Origin: Amorphochlora amoebiformis | Taxonomy: Eukaryota; Cercozoa; Chlorarachniophyceae | DNA length: 64,000 bases | Direction: 5' to 3' | Assembly: GCA_054601695.1 (NCBI GenBank) | Contig: BAAHQB010000152.1 | Coordinates: forward strand, 62,001 to 126,000 | Shown here: positions 1-64,000 of the stretch, piece after piece | How the letters are laid out: the number at the start of each line of letters is the position of its first letter | Numbering within the stretch: the first letter of the stretch is position 1 | Notes under the pieces: model-generated | What the model was told of the DNA's origin: nothing | Databases searched by the model: none | Seen by the model: only the letters and a program-made list of their open reading frames with translations | Translations under genes and position numbers: made by a program

Positions 1-386
1 ATTATATGTATAGATGTATATGCATATATGTGTATGTGTATATATGTGTGTGTATGTTTACATGTGTGTATAAAAAGAATTTATATATATATATATATAT
101 ATATATACATACACATATATATATATTGATATATATATGTATATGTATATATTATATTATATATATATATATATTTACTTGGATAGCAAGCAAGAAAATG
201 GAGAAAAGTGCTGGTATTGCCTGATACATATATCATTGTATGTATATACATCATCTATAGCATAAATTAACGCGCACAAACACGCATATTATATATATAC
301 ATTTATATATATATATATATGTATATATATGTATATATATATATATATAATATAATATATATATATATATCATAATTGTTATACAG
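1..386 (+). repeat. Left-edge intron sequence, (TA)n/(TG)n rich
   Basis: This is low-complexity TA/TG sequence around the one possible 27-nt exon. No other coding exon is visible. It is interpreted as ECM29 intron because coding resumes in frame at 387. Confidence 0.6.
187..213 (+). CDS. Possible further upstream ECM29 exon (27 nt)
   Basis: A TAG acceptor at 181-186 and a good GTATTG donor after 213 bound 27 nt. Joined to the next exon in the required phase it reads KQENGEKCW followed by NLGRVKEK. There is no clear family match, so this rests only on splice sites and phase. Confidence 0.35.
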
Positions 387-28547
<28,161 letters not shown>

Positions 28548-29239
28548 CTTCGGCGACTGTAGCTTCCGCGACAATCCGCGTATTTAGATTAATCATTTTG
28601 TAATCTTATTTATTTCCGATAGATATCAGTCAAGCTGTATTCTAGCTAATGATTCCATTCGGATCATGATAACGCGCTTCACAATGTTCTGCAGTCGACA
28701 AGGTACTAGATCTCGATGACCTCTAGAAACTCTAAAAACTATACGTAGCTAGTATTACTGCATCATACTCTAGATACTAGCAGATTAGCCGATGCCATCA
28801 TCATGTAACTTTCTGAATAACTCTGTAACTAAAATTGCAGATGTCTGTACTATGGAATATTCGAAGTCAAAGTCTGAATGTACACGTGCTCTGATCACAT
28901 AACTTGTACACAACTTGTACATTGTTGACACTGCGGATAGTATACGGCACACGACACTTTAAATTAGGTAGCACGGGCGAACTGCTTCAGTCCATCCCGA
29001 CTGGATAGCATAACATAAGCGTATTGGCAAGTAAGAACATTTTACAACGAACTAGACGAACCAGACCATGTGCGAGTCTGGTAGAAACCATGGAATTATA
29101 AAATTTACCCTCTCACTGGGTTCGCAAGGCCTAGGGGATGGATGGAGAGGATGTCTCTTTTACCTTTTTGTTTTACCGTTGGATTAGGAGAACTTCTAGT
29201 GAGGGATGATATTTTTAGTATCTTTTGACGATCTTTCAA
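28548..29239. other. Convergent intergenic region ECM29 / SPX gene
   Basis: About 690 bp of unique, non-microsatellite sequence between the two stop codons. It should hold both 3' UTRs. No ORF, RNA gene or repeat recognised. Confidence 0.6.
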
Positions 29240-33717
<4,478 letters not shown>

Positions 33718-34365
33718 CTACCTCGACTGCCGAAATCTTTTAGTTATCTCCTTGAATTTATCCTCCGCAGGCTTGTCCGTTTCGATTCCAATTTTCTCCT
33801 GATCCATACGTTTACATATATCAATCTTTACTGTTTGAGGACCCCAAAATCGGATACCTCTAGTTTCGACTTTTTCATGTTCGAGCTCTCGAGGATCATG
33901 TCCACCATATCTGTAACCTGGAGGAAATATGAGGAATACATTAAACCGCCGGGCCAATTTAGCGTTGACAAAAGAAAGTTTATGCTCACCGCTCGCTTGT
34001 ATTTCTTCCAGTTGGCCTGAGAGTTGCACGTACATGAGTTAGTTAAACCCTATTGGTTAGGCTTCTGGGTTACCATCATATTGCCGAGCTCGTCATCCAT
34101 GGCTTTCAACGTTTCCTTGGAGTAGCAAGTCTGATTGCTCTTCAGTGCCTCGAGGCGTTCTAAAATATCGTTTCTCTGTTTGATTGTTAGGTCAAGTAGT
34201 GGAGACGTACCCTGTTTTTCCTTGAGTTCATTTGTTTTGCTTTCAATCTCCTTCTGGAGCAGGTCGTCGGGAAGCTCTGCGACCAGCCCATTGATTTCTG
34301 GTATGTGTATATATTATATATTTGTGTGTATAAGTAAGTTGACATATAAATACAAATATATAATA

Positions 34366-34412
<47 letters not shown>

Positions 34413-34436
34413 TAGAAATGATAACGTATTCATATG

Positions 34437-34479
<43 letters not shown>

Positions 34480-34480
34480 A

Positions 34481-34551
<71 letters not shown>

Positions 34552-34834
34552 CCATAGTTTGGTGGACCCGTTCGAGCTTGTTGGATTAGTCCTTGGAATA
34601 CAGTTGGATTATTCCAGTTGGACTATGGCGAATGATTATGGATAACTTATCCAATATATCCATATACTTTCTATTCTTCTTTTCCTCCTTCGGAGCCCAT
34701 GGGTTCCGGCCATTATTCATACTAGTCACTCTTTATCTGACGGTAGTCGTGACTACAGTCTATCTCCTTTTAGTTAAGTTGCAATACCGGTGTATGGAGT
34801 CGTTGCATATATATATATATATATTATAATATAT

Positions 34835-34865
<31 letters not shown>

Positions 34866-34959
34866 GTTTAAATATACATATATATATATTGTATATATAT
34901 ATATATATATATATTTATATACATATATATATATATATAATATTTGTATCTATATATAT

Positions 34960-34992
<33 letters not shown>

Positions 34993-36187
34993 CAATATTA
35001 AACTGTATACCACACGCTACAAGAAAACATACCCGCTTTAATCCCTTTGATTGTGCTGGATAGTGCGGACGAGTTTCCTTTTAACTATCAGAGTTAATGG
35101 ATGGCATGTTAGTGGAGGACTTTTTTGTAGCGATGTGGAGAAAACTAGGGGATGGGGTTTTCTAGCCTGATCTAATCTTAGACCTCCAATCCTATCCCTA
35201 ATCCAATTTTACTTTTCTTTCACACATAACCAGATATCATGTGTTGCAATCTAGAGTAGTGAATGAGATATGCTTGAGGTCGGACAGCGCGAAATGTGGG
35301 CAAAGTTGTAAACCTCTTTGATTTCATCGTCTAGCTTGGAAAGCCCAGCAGAGTCCAACAGCTTGAATTTAGCCTGCATGGATATGGTCATTGGTGCGTA
35401 TCTTTAATTATGTGCAAATTGTGGGAAATTCCAGGAAGGAAAGCAATTTGGTTACAGGGTGTAGCAAGTATTTAGCAGGCTGCCCTGAAGGCACGGGCAT
35501 GGGGGTTTGCGCATCTTACAGCAATTGTGGTGCTTGACACAGGTAGGTTTTTAACGTGGATTAGATGACTTGATTCACGTAGTACAGCTTGGTCTTTCCG
35601 AAGATCTGCTCTGATATCCCGCCTGATCCATAGCTTATCAGTTGCTGAAGTATATGGGTTGCTGCCATGTCTGTACCTCTGTCGGCAAGCCGCTTCAACA
35701 CAACGGGAACCTAATGAATGCATGTAAGCGGTACTGGATCCAAATTTCAAATTGCATCAACTGAGATCATCACCATAGATTTCTTCACGATTCGATGCAA
35801 GTTCTCGAACACCTGCGTGTGGCTGTACGGGCGATTTTGCTGACAAACACGAACTCGTGTGAGGATCACAACACAGCTATGTTGACTATTAGTTATCACG
35901 TCGACGAGATAACCCTCAATCTTGATCATAGCTTCGTCGAGCCCGAGCGTCTTAGGCTTGGGCTTTGAAGCTGTGCTCTTCGAGGATTTGGATTTCTCCT
36001 TGGCGGACCCCTTGGACGTGGATGCCTTTCGCTTCTTGGCACGTGAGGACTCACTTGAACCAGTAGACTTGCGCTTTTTCTGTGTTTTCTGCTTTTTCTA
36101 CAAGAGGGAAGAATTATATCATCTGAAAAAGGGGTCCCGTCGGAAGGAAATCACCATATCAGTCTTCTGATTTGCTTTAGGAGGCAT
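33718..36187 (-). CDS. HOP2: HOP2 / PSMC3IP-type meiotic homologous-pairing protein, about 295 aa, 11 exons
   Basis: Hop2 works with Mnd1 to help Dmc1/Rad51 carry out strand invasion in meiosis. Exons: 36187-36155, 36097-35900, 35839-35774, 35710-35677, 35622-35570, 35373-35314, 35084-35033, 34297-34074, 34016-33990, 33917-33858 and 33798-33718. All phases agree. The N-terminal winged helix is recognisable: [19 protein letters not shown], then [11 protein letters not shown], then [17 protein letters not shown] leucine-rich coiled coil follows ([32 protein letters not shown]). The C-terminal motifs are [18 protein letters not shown] and [13 protein letters not shown], the last being a family hallmark. 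Before the winged helix is a 55-residue Lys/Ser-rich extension ([20 protein letters not shown]), likely nuclear-targeting and longer than usual. The start ATG at 36187 is followed by [11 protein letters not shown]. Confidence 0.9.
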
Positions 36188-36487
36188 ATTTTCTTTCGAA
36201 GTTCCCTAATTTTAAATGTGTCAAATCAATTAAGATCCTTTCTACACCATGAAAACGCGGAACCACACCGTGGAACCCTCAAAGTCGCTGTCCGATTCCA
36301 TGGCGGCGTGAGTTTGGAGGGAGAGGGTTGGGGGTGGATTTCCGGGAGAGCAAGAACCGATTTATTATTTTTATTTCCTGCGCTTTTTATATTTGTGGTG
36401 TGTTAATTCTTAATTCTTCGCCTTCATTTTCATTAGAACTTCTACCATTCTGGAATCGTCAAATTATAAAGACCTCTCGACGTCACT
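36188..36487. promoter_or_regulatory. Shared divergent promoter region of HOP2 and mannose-6-phosphate isomerase
   Basis: Only 300 bp separate the two start codons. The sequence is unique and moderately GC-rich in the middle. No TATA box or named operator is identified; the promoter role is inferred from gene orientation. Confidence 0.5.
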
Positions 36488-41411
<4,924 letters not shown>

Positions 41412-42944
41412 TTCGGCTAACCCCCACCCTGTCTTTCTACTTTTAAAACCCGACTGTACGATTTTTGCATGTAGTCGAGGTGTACAGCTGCCTAGCTGAG
41501 GTACGGTAGATCGTTTAGATCTAGAATCTAGAGAATAGAGCGAGTAGATACTCTTGTGTGCGTTGCGAGGTTAAGTGTGGAATTTATTACCATTGAGTTG
41601 ATTTTCAAATGACTAGATATGAGTGCAGTACTTTGGTGTCAACACCAGTAATGATAAATTGCATCGGATCTGATGCGCATATCCTAGATATCCACGTGTG
41701 CATGCGCTTTCATTGAATGCTTAATTATACTAGGCGAAACACCTGGGCTATCTTTCGAGCGCACACAGACTGTATCTATTGTATGTATATCTAGTTCTGA
41801 TATTGAGCTACGTAAACGTACTAGTGCCCCATATATAGTTGGGTACGTACCGTACAACGTACGTACAACATGTATACGTCATATGCAAATGCGTATATAA
41901 ACAACGTGTACATACTTACGTACGTATACGTACGTATATCATTCATGAGAAGAATTACGTCAACAGTGTCCATCAATGTAAAAATATTGCGCTAGTCGTA
42001 CGGACATACTGTCTAGACTGTACACGCAAAGTCTAAAAAGTAGACTGATGATCGTACGTATATGCACGTATATATACATATAGTAGACATACGCACATCT
42101 AGACATATAATTGTAATTGATACGTATACGTACGTACAGTACGTATATACTAGCTATAACACTTAGAATAAGATGTATATAAGTATATGTCTAGTACTGT
42201 CTAGCTGTGATACGTACGCTACGTACGTAGCCTCTACCTAACAGTCTAGTCTAGCTCTGAGATCTCAGATCTAGCTGATATATATATCTAGCATATCTAG
42301 CATATCTACTAGATCTAGTATCTAGAGTATATCCAGATGATCGATATCATCGATTCTTTGGTCAAAGTCTAGACGGTATTAATACATTACTAGCATTAGT
42401 CTATCTAGTTTATGCATGGTACTAGTGGTACTCGTATACTATCCAGACTAGTACAATAATTAATCTAGCAATATATACTAGATATAGATACGCATACGTG
42501 CATGATCTAGTACCTACTCTAGACCTACTAGACCTATATCTAGATTGATATCATGCGAGTCATATTTCTCTATATTTTTGGTTAACGCTAGAACGGTCTT
42601 GCCCGTCGACCGCAAGTCGTGAACTTCAATTTATATTTCTAAAATTGACCTAGATTAACATATGGAAAGAGAACTTCATATATTCTCTTGATACTGGTAA
42701 CTTAACGTTAAGCGTGACAGCGCGACCACTCGACTGAATTCAGCTCGATATACAGTTATCTGGACATTTGGCTTATTCTCTATGAGAGGATGTGAAATAC
42801 AAATAAATCTAGGGTTAATCCCGTGTGCTGGAGTTTGCTGGTGAGCAGAGCGAGGCTAGCAACAGCTTTGGGATGACACGTTCGCGGAGGTTAGCCGCAG
42901 CGTCTGATTTCCATCCAGAGAGGAAGACCTGGACGATACATGTA

Positions 42945-42985
<41 letters not shown>

Positions 42986-43073
42986 ATGTACACATGTACA
43001 AGCACAAACATGTTTGTTATTCCTTAGATGATATGAGTGTATGAATGAGGACAAGTATGTTATGTAGTGTTTG
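41412..43073. other. Convergent intergenic region MPI / Rab32-like gene
   Basis: About 1.66 kb of mostly unique sequence. From about 41840 to 42560 it is dense in short palindromes: ACGTAC/CGTACG, and CTAGAT/ATCTAG words. A 42825-43031 plus-strand ORF reads EFAGEQSEASNSFGMTRSRR, with no family match and no splice context. No RNA gene recognised. Confidence 0.55.
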
Positions 43074-43556
43074 TTACCCCCTTTTCTCCCTCTTGAGTCT
43101 TTCCTCAAGCATTCGGTCCACGAGAAACGCTATCGCTTCCTTAATGTTCTGATCCTCTTTCGCCGAACCGATGTACCTAAAACACAAGGATTACATGACT
43201 ACATGTTTTGATATATGCACACATGTATGTGTATATATAGATGTATGTTTGTATATTATGTATGTGTATGCTGTCATTATGATGATATAACCCGTACATA
43301 TACATATATATATATATATGTATATATCTGACCAGGAATCAAAGTTCATCGTTTGCGACATTTTTTGTATCTCAGCGCCACGGAGGAAGCTATGTACGTA
43401 TACGACATATTGTATTGTATTATTTCACTTCACATATACGACATATTGCACAATTTCTACATACTACGCACTATATACTGTATGTTATTTACATTACCAC
43501 ATATCTGGGGTAAAATGTATGTATTTATTAATATTATACATACATACATACATATA

Positions 43557-43602
<46 letters not shown>

Positions 43603-43607
43603 ATTGA

Positions 43608-43658
<51 letters not shown>

Positions 43659-43742
43659 AGTTTTCCCCGTCTTAAGGAGATCCACCTGTGATATACATAT
43701 GTATATGCTTTCATTATTTTCACTATTATATACACAAATACA

Positions 43743-43833
<91 letters not shown>

Positions 43834-43933
43834 GTACATTACCTTGTTAGCGATGAGGATGACCGGTACCTTGATGCCATTTTCCTAGTGATTATACATG
43901 CATATATGTATATATAAATATACATATATATAT

Positions 43934-44006
<73 letters not shown>

Positions 44007-44152
44007 CATATCTAAATATATATATATACGTTTGCGTCGGTGAGAAGAGAGTGGTCTAGTTCTTTTTTCCACTGCTTTACTGCCATAAGGGTGGCCTAAA
44101 AACACATCATATATATATTTCATCAATATGTAATATTTATATGTTCAATATG

Positions 44153-44191
<39 letters not shown>

Positions 44192-44577
44192 ATGTGAGGG
44201 CTATTCATCATTGGTGAGACAATCTAAGTATATACATATCTCTTTATGTATATATATATATATATTATCATTATTATCATTATTACATACCGGTCGCGAG
44301 ACGTCGCATACAACGATAACTCCCGTAGCGTTTCGGTAATACGCGCGCGTAAGCTTAATGAAACGGTCCTATCACATAATCAGATGTATTATATACATAT
44401 ACATACAAATATATATATATATATATATAGTATTATGTATTGTTATATATGTATATACAATTATACATTATATATATATATATATATATATATATCATTT
44501 CGTAATACGCGCGTGTCATCACATGATCCGATAATAAGCACACACAAACACACCACATGTGCATATATACACACACA

Positions 44578-44626
<49 letters not shown>

Positions 44627-44766
44627 ACGTACGTGTATGTGTGTATAAATACATATGAATATATATATATATATACACACACAGATACATATAAATAATA
44701 TAATACATGCGTAAATATATCTACATGTATACATATATAATACGTAATTATGTATGTTATATGTAA

Positions 44767-44797
<31 letters not shown>

Positions 44798-44819
44798 TGT
44801 ATATACTCTATATATGTAT

Positions 44820-44876
<57 letters not shown>

Positions 44877-44949
44877 ATATGTCTGTATATAATACATATA
44901 CACACACACACATATGTGCATAAATATGTGTGTACGTGTATCTATGTAT

Positions 44950-44988
<39 letters not shown>

Positions 44989-46166
44989 GTGCATATGTGT
45001 ATATATGTATGTATATGTGTGTATGTATGTGTATATATTATGTAAAACATACTTGTCCAGCGATATCCCAGAGCTGCAAACGGATCCGATTCTCTCCTCG
45101 AACCAAATCTCGAGACTGATACATATGCATATGCATCATATCTCGAGACTAATACACGTGCATCAACCTCATATCTACACTCACTCATTTCGGTCACACG
45201 TGTACAGATTCCAGACTAATACATATACATCAAACTCATACGTACACTCAGTTCGGTGACACGTGGACAGGTTCTAGACTAAGACACATCATACTCATAT
45301 CCACATTCAATTTAGTCACACATGGATAGGTTCTAGACTAAGACACATCATACTCATATCTACATTCAATTTAGTCACAAATAGATAGGTTCTAGACTAA
45401 GACACATCATACTCATATCTAGGACACGTGGACAGATTCAAAATTAAGACGTATCATGCTCATATCTCCCATTCTTTTCATCACACGTGGACAGATGAAG
45501 AGTCACTCTTTCAAGTCGGAGGAAATAAGAGTGGGAAGCGCGAATAACAGAGGGTTCGAGTTCGAGAAAGTTAAGAAGTAATATATTATTGAGAGAGCTC
45601 TTGGGGAGATTTTGAAAGTTCTTGAGAGTTTTTGAGAAAGTTCTTGAGAGTTTTCGAGAAAATTCTCGATAGTTTCGAAAAACCTCGACAGGGTGAGCTT
45701 CGAGGGTTTCCATACCATACCAGAGGGATCGGAAGGATATTTTCAGAGAGTTCCAGAGAGTTCCAGAGAGTTCCAGAGAGTTCTGGAGGTAAAGAGTACG
45801 AGAGAGTAGAGCGCGGAAAAATAATATGTCTCTCTTAAATCGTGTCTGGAAAGTTTTGGAGAGTTTTGATTGTTCTAGAATGTGTATATACTTACGTGGT
45901 AGTCGCATCCAATGGTAGAGCGATATTCCGGATCGAAGCTTCCGTTTACGAAACGGTTGATAACAGAGGTCTTACCTATATTGTAAATATGTATAACTCT
46001 ATTAATCTACATGAATATACGTATATATATATGTGTGTATATATATATATATAACTCAATTAATATACATAAATATACATATATATATATATATATATTT
46101 ATATATACATATATACATTTACATTCACAAAGACATGTATACATATATATATATATACATTTATAT

Positions 46167-46198
<32 letters not shown>

Positions 46199-46233
46199 CC
46201 GCATTTAGCGTTGCCGATGACGATAACCTTCAT
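43074..46233 (-). CDS. Rab32/Rab38-like small GTPase, about 183 aa, 9 exons
   Basis: Ras-superfamily switch of the Rab32 type, a family acting in trafficking to lysosome-related organelles and mitochondria-ER contacts. Exons: 46233-46200, 45975-45896, 45115-45053, 44368-44291, 44095-44030, 43884-43843, 43685-43657, 43389-43333 and 43176-43074. All phases agree. Motifs: P-loop GNAKCGKT, switch [11 protein letters not shown], the Rab32-type switch II WDIAGQDRF (Ile in place of the Thr usual in Rabs), [36 protein letters not shown] (guanine specificity), and SAK. The C-terminus ends [11 protein letters not shown] and stops without any cysteine, so the usual prenylation motif is absent in this model. 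An in-frame extension upstream of the ATG (VFRRRKT from 46254, with a possible exon at 46438-46494) suggests a longer N-terminus, as in some Rab32 proteins. Confidence 0.9.
44493..44536 (+). repeat. Collapsed copy of the Rab exon 44291-44368 region
   Basis: ATTTCGTAATACGCGCG followed by ATCACATGATC matches the middle of the exon and its 3' splice flank, with an internal deletion. It is embedded in (TA)n in the upstream intron. Confidence 0.7.
45117..45480. repeat. 55-60 bp satellite carrying the 3' splice junction of Rab exon 45053-45115
   Basis: About six units with TAGACTAAGACACATCATAC, TCATATCTACATTCA and CACACGTGGACAGGTTC. The array starts exactly at the exon's acceptor, and the first units repeat the junction word TCTCGAGACT. 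Confidence 0.85.
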
Positions 46234-46264
46234 TGTCTTGCGTCTTCGAAACACCTTATATTCA

Positions 46265-46323
<59 letters not shown>

Positions 46324-46437
46324 CATGTGTATTGACATATACATGTTTAATTTACATATTTACTCATATAGATATACATGTAATATATATATATATATAT
46401 ATATATAAAGTATACATATGTAACATAGACTATATAC

Positions 46438-46494
46438 CTTGGGGACAGGAGTTGCAGCAGGGGCCGAACTAAACACTCCCTTCCCTCCCCTAAA
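46438..46494 (-). CDS. Possible upstream exon of the Rab32-like gene
   Basis: Minus strand, between a TTTTAG acceptor and an AAG|GTATAT donor, reading GGKGVFSSAPAATPVPK. It joins [14 protein letters not shown] in phase if the next exon starts at 46254. No initiating ATG was found upstream, so the start remains open. Confidence 0.35.
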
Positions 46495-46595
46495 ACGCAA
46501 AAATTAAATTTAAAAAGAGTTAAAAAAGAAAAAAAAGTTCGGAAAACCAAAAAGACCAACAAAAAAGAATCGTTGCATCCGAAGAATTAGAAAAT

Positions 46596-54323
<7,728 letters not shown>

Positions 54324-54669
54324 CTGGGAGAAATAAAAGTCGAATTGAGGGAAAAAAGTACTCGAGCTTGAGGGCTCGTATCGCTTTCTTCAGCTCTTGT
54401 TTCTGAGGGGAAATCTTGGCGGACATTGGGGGTGGGTCGCGGGTGATCGATCTTCGCCAATTTATCCGTTTGAGTGATCTCACGCGCGAAAAGAAAAAGA
54501 TTTTTTAAATCTCGGAGATTTTCGCTAATACTATTAGAAGGACAATTCAATAAACCCTGTAACAAAAAAGTGCGCTCGGCTCGCTCTGAGTCATACTGTC
54601 ACCCAGACAAGTCACATATCGATGGGTTGCGCAGGGGAAGCAGCGCCGTAGAGGTGAGAAAATCTGCGT

Positions 54670-54699
54670 GACCGGGGGAAGATATGTGATCCCCCGGTC
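54670..54699. other. Perfect 10-bp hairpin
   Basis: GACCGGGGGA, a 10-base spacer, then TCCCCCGGTC form a perfect inverted repeat in otherwise AT-rich sequence just upstream of the PDZ gene's likely start. Its role is unknown. Confidence 0.6.
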
Positions 54700-55225
54700 T
54701 TCAAATTGTGTCACTCAGCTGTGTCACAATCTGGAATGTCAGTGAGAGTACAATGTTGGACAATTAGTATTTATTGGAATTGTAATACAATAGATTTGCA
54801 ACCATAATTATTAGTAAAGAATCAGATAATAAAATATTATTAAACTAATTAGCATATCATTCTAGATATTAAAAACTTAATGGTTGTGATAATGCATATA
54901 AATTTATTAATTTTACTTTTTATATAATACTATTATCAGAACACCAGTTGTTTTTGCATTAGCATATTGTAGAATTCATGATTATCTAATATTATTATTA
55001 GCATCATATATTAAACATTAGTTGTATGTGTATATAAGTACATCATAAATTGTGCACATATTTTAATATAAACATGTACGTATATATATCTAGATGTGTG
55101 TGTATGTGTATATTTTATAATATAATATTATATATCTACTAGATCTAGTATATACTAGATATATCACGATATAATATATATATATATATATATATACTAG
55201 ATATATATACTATGATATATATATA

Positions 55226-55284
<59 letters not shown>

Positions 55285-55726
55285 TATGATATTAATTGAC
55301 ATACGGATATTACTAGTATTATAATACAAAATTACATATTGACACATCTATATATGGATTTTTTTAATATTCAATGTTAGTTCAATGATTAGCTAGATTA
55401 TTAGTAGTGATTACACTATGAGTATGATAATAACTTATTTTATCTAGTTTATATCCTAAAGTTAGCGTACTAAATCTAGTAGGTATAATAGCGTAAGTTA
55501 CATGAAAGTTACAAATTTAGAATTACACCGTATTCAAACATGCACCGATAACATTTGTACATATTTGTATAATATTATATAATACTACATCACAGTAACT
55601 TAGTATTACGCTTATCTAAAGTTTTATACCTTCACCCTGGACAACATCATTAATAATAACAACAATAATAATCCATTTTACAAGTTCCAAAAAATGATGA
55701 AAATTATAAAAGATCCTGCAGCCGTA

Positions 55727-55757
<31 letters not shown>

Positions 55758-55889
55758 GCTAACTCACAAATACACACATCTTCCCACTGTGACACCCCCT
55801 CAGACTTAAGCAGCCTGAATTATCCTCAGGATTAGATCACGTGTCAGATCACATTATTCACCAAATCCACTCCGGTGACAATTGACTCG

Positions 55890-56035
55890 GCTCAGGGTTA
55901 GAGTTAGGGTCAGGGCAATGGTTAGGATTAGAGTTAGGGCTATCGTTAGGGCTAGAGCAAGGGTTAAGATTAGAGTAGGGTTAGGGTTATGGCTAGTGTT
56001 AGGGTAGGGCTCGGATTAGGGATAGGGCTAAAGTT
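55890..56035 (+). repeat. Degenerate TTAGGG tract
   Basis: GTTAGGGT/GTTAGAGTTAGGG repeats with many point changes, immediately 3' of the coiled-coil gene's stop codon (minus strand). Confidence 0.85.
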
Positions 56036-56060
56036 AGAGCTGTTAACTAACCTCCGAGTC

Positions 56061-61012
<4,952 letters not shown>

Positions 61013-61138
61013 CTTTGATCAAACCCTCTAATATTATCCGTTGATTAGAGTATTAGGGTGACGTATCGCAATGTTACGAAAAGCGAGCGTGATTTACGCC
61101 TGTGTCACCATACGGAACCCAGACTTGGGTGCCGCGGA

Positions 61139-63082
<1,944 letters not shown>

Positions 63083-63306
63083 GTAAATCCGGTGAATATA
63101 TGTGTATGTATGTGTGTGTGTATGTGTATATTTGCGAATTTATGTAATTATATATGTTTGTGTGTGGTGTCTATGTATGGATACATATGTGTACGTGTGT
63201 ATGTATGTATGTATATGTATATGTATATGTATGTGTATATATGTATGCATATATGTGTGTATAACAATGTATATATGTTTGTGCACATGCAAACATGTGT
63301 GCTCAG

Positions 63307-63355
<49 letters not shown>

Positions 63356-63504
63356 CATACATATATATATATATATGTATAAATATATATATATATATAT
63401 ATATGTATAAATAGATATATATATATATACATATTCAAGACATACAGAAAATGATCCCTATCACACATACACATGCATATACAAATTCATAGATATAACA
63501 CTAT

Positions 63505-63720
63505 CTAATATAGCCCTAACCCCTGACCCTAACCCTAAACCTAACCTAACCCTAACCCTAACCCTAACCATAAGGTAAGAAAATGAGTGAAATAGCTGAA
63601 CGTATTAGTATAATTCAAGGCAACTTTCTACGCTTACCAGGAGATAAAGGCTCGATTAACCCTAACCCCAGCCCTAACCCTAGCCCTAACCCTAACCCTA
63701 ACCGTAACCCTAGCCCTAAC
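63505..63720 (+). repeat. Two (CCCTAA)n telomere-like tracts
   Basis: 63505-63572 and 63656-63720 are CCCTAA arrays separated by about 80 bp of unique sequence. Beyond 63790 the window ends in (TA)n. Confidence 0.95.
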
Positions 63721-63779
63721 TATCTTGAACTCTAATCCAAAACCCTGGAGATTATTGTTTGGATGGAACTATATACACG

Positions 63780-63902
<123 letters not shown>

Positions 63903-64000
63903 TAATATATATATATATATATATATATTATTACATATATATACATATATGTCTATATATGTATATGTATATATGTGTATATATGTATATATATGTACAT

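Larger units (their letters stand above)
54594..56060. other. Intergenic region between PDZ gene 5' side and coiled-coil gene 3' end
   Basis: 54720-55700 is AT-rich but mostly not microsatellite, apart from (TA)n at 55165-55280. 55728-55757 is (CA)n. 55890-56040 is degenerate TTAGGG. No coding exon or structured RNA recognised except the hairpin at 54670-54699. Confidence 0.55.

Noticed and set aside
42825-43031. 68-aa ORF in the MPI/Rab intergenic region
   Set aside because: No ATG-context, splice or family support; it runs into (TA)n. Kept only as a note in the intergenic entry.
63505-63720. True chromosome end
   Set aside because: The CCCTAA tracts are short, degenerate in places, and followed by further intron-like sequence, so they are interstitial.

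Overview
This is a window of a nuclear genome from an intron-rich eukaryote, probably unicellular. The species was not identified. The evidence is six recognisable eukaryotic protein genes cut into about 100 small exons by GT-AG introns, TTAGGG/CCCTAA-type interstitial telomeric tracts, and no bacterial or organellar features. The exons are normal mixed-composition coding DNA of 25-384 nt in the long-intron genes, with one of 1,123 nt in the SPX gene. Most introns are dominated by (TA)n/(TG)n/(CA)n microsatellite and minisatellite arrays. Almost all long open frames reading IYIYIY or THTYTYM are microsatellite artefacts. The exon chains below were built by eye from splice-site phase agreement and family similarity. 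No alignment or search was run.

Layout. (1) 387-28547, plus strand: 3' three quarters of the gene for ECM29, a HEAT-repeat proteasome adaptor, in about 55 exons; its 5' end lies left of the window. (2) 29240-31833, minus: SPX-domain protein, 3 exons, convergent with ECM29. (3) 33718-36187, minus: HOP2/PSMC3IP-type meiotic recombination protein, 11 exons, apparently complete. (4) 36488-41411, plus: type I mannose-6-phosphate isomerase, 12 exons, divergent from HOP2 across about 300 bp. (5) 41412-43073: intergenic. (6) 43074-46233, minus: Rab32-like small GTPase, 9 exons. (7) 46596 to at least 54323, minus: PDZ-domain protein, 14 exons found, 5' end unresolved. (8) 54600-56060: mostly intergenic. 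(9) 56061-61012, minus: small unrecognised coiled-coil protein, 10 exons. (10) 61139 onward, plus: a weakly supported gene starting divergently from gene 9.

The genes are unrelated housekeeping functions: proteasome assembly and quality control, phosphate/inositol-polyphosphate sensing, meiosis, mannose metabolism and membrane traffic. They do not form a pathway or a mobile or defence cluster.

The unusual biology is in the introns. Many contain degenerate partial copies of a neighbouring exon, often with its splice site, embedded in (TA)n. Several tandem arrays abut a 3' splice site and carry that junction in their repeat unit. CCCTAA tracts in sense orientation repeatedly lie just upstream of 3' splice sites. 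I regard this linked pattern as the most interesting signal in the window.
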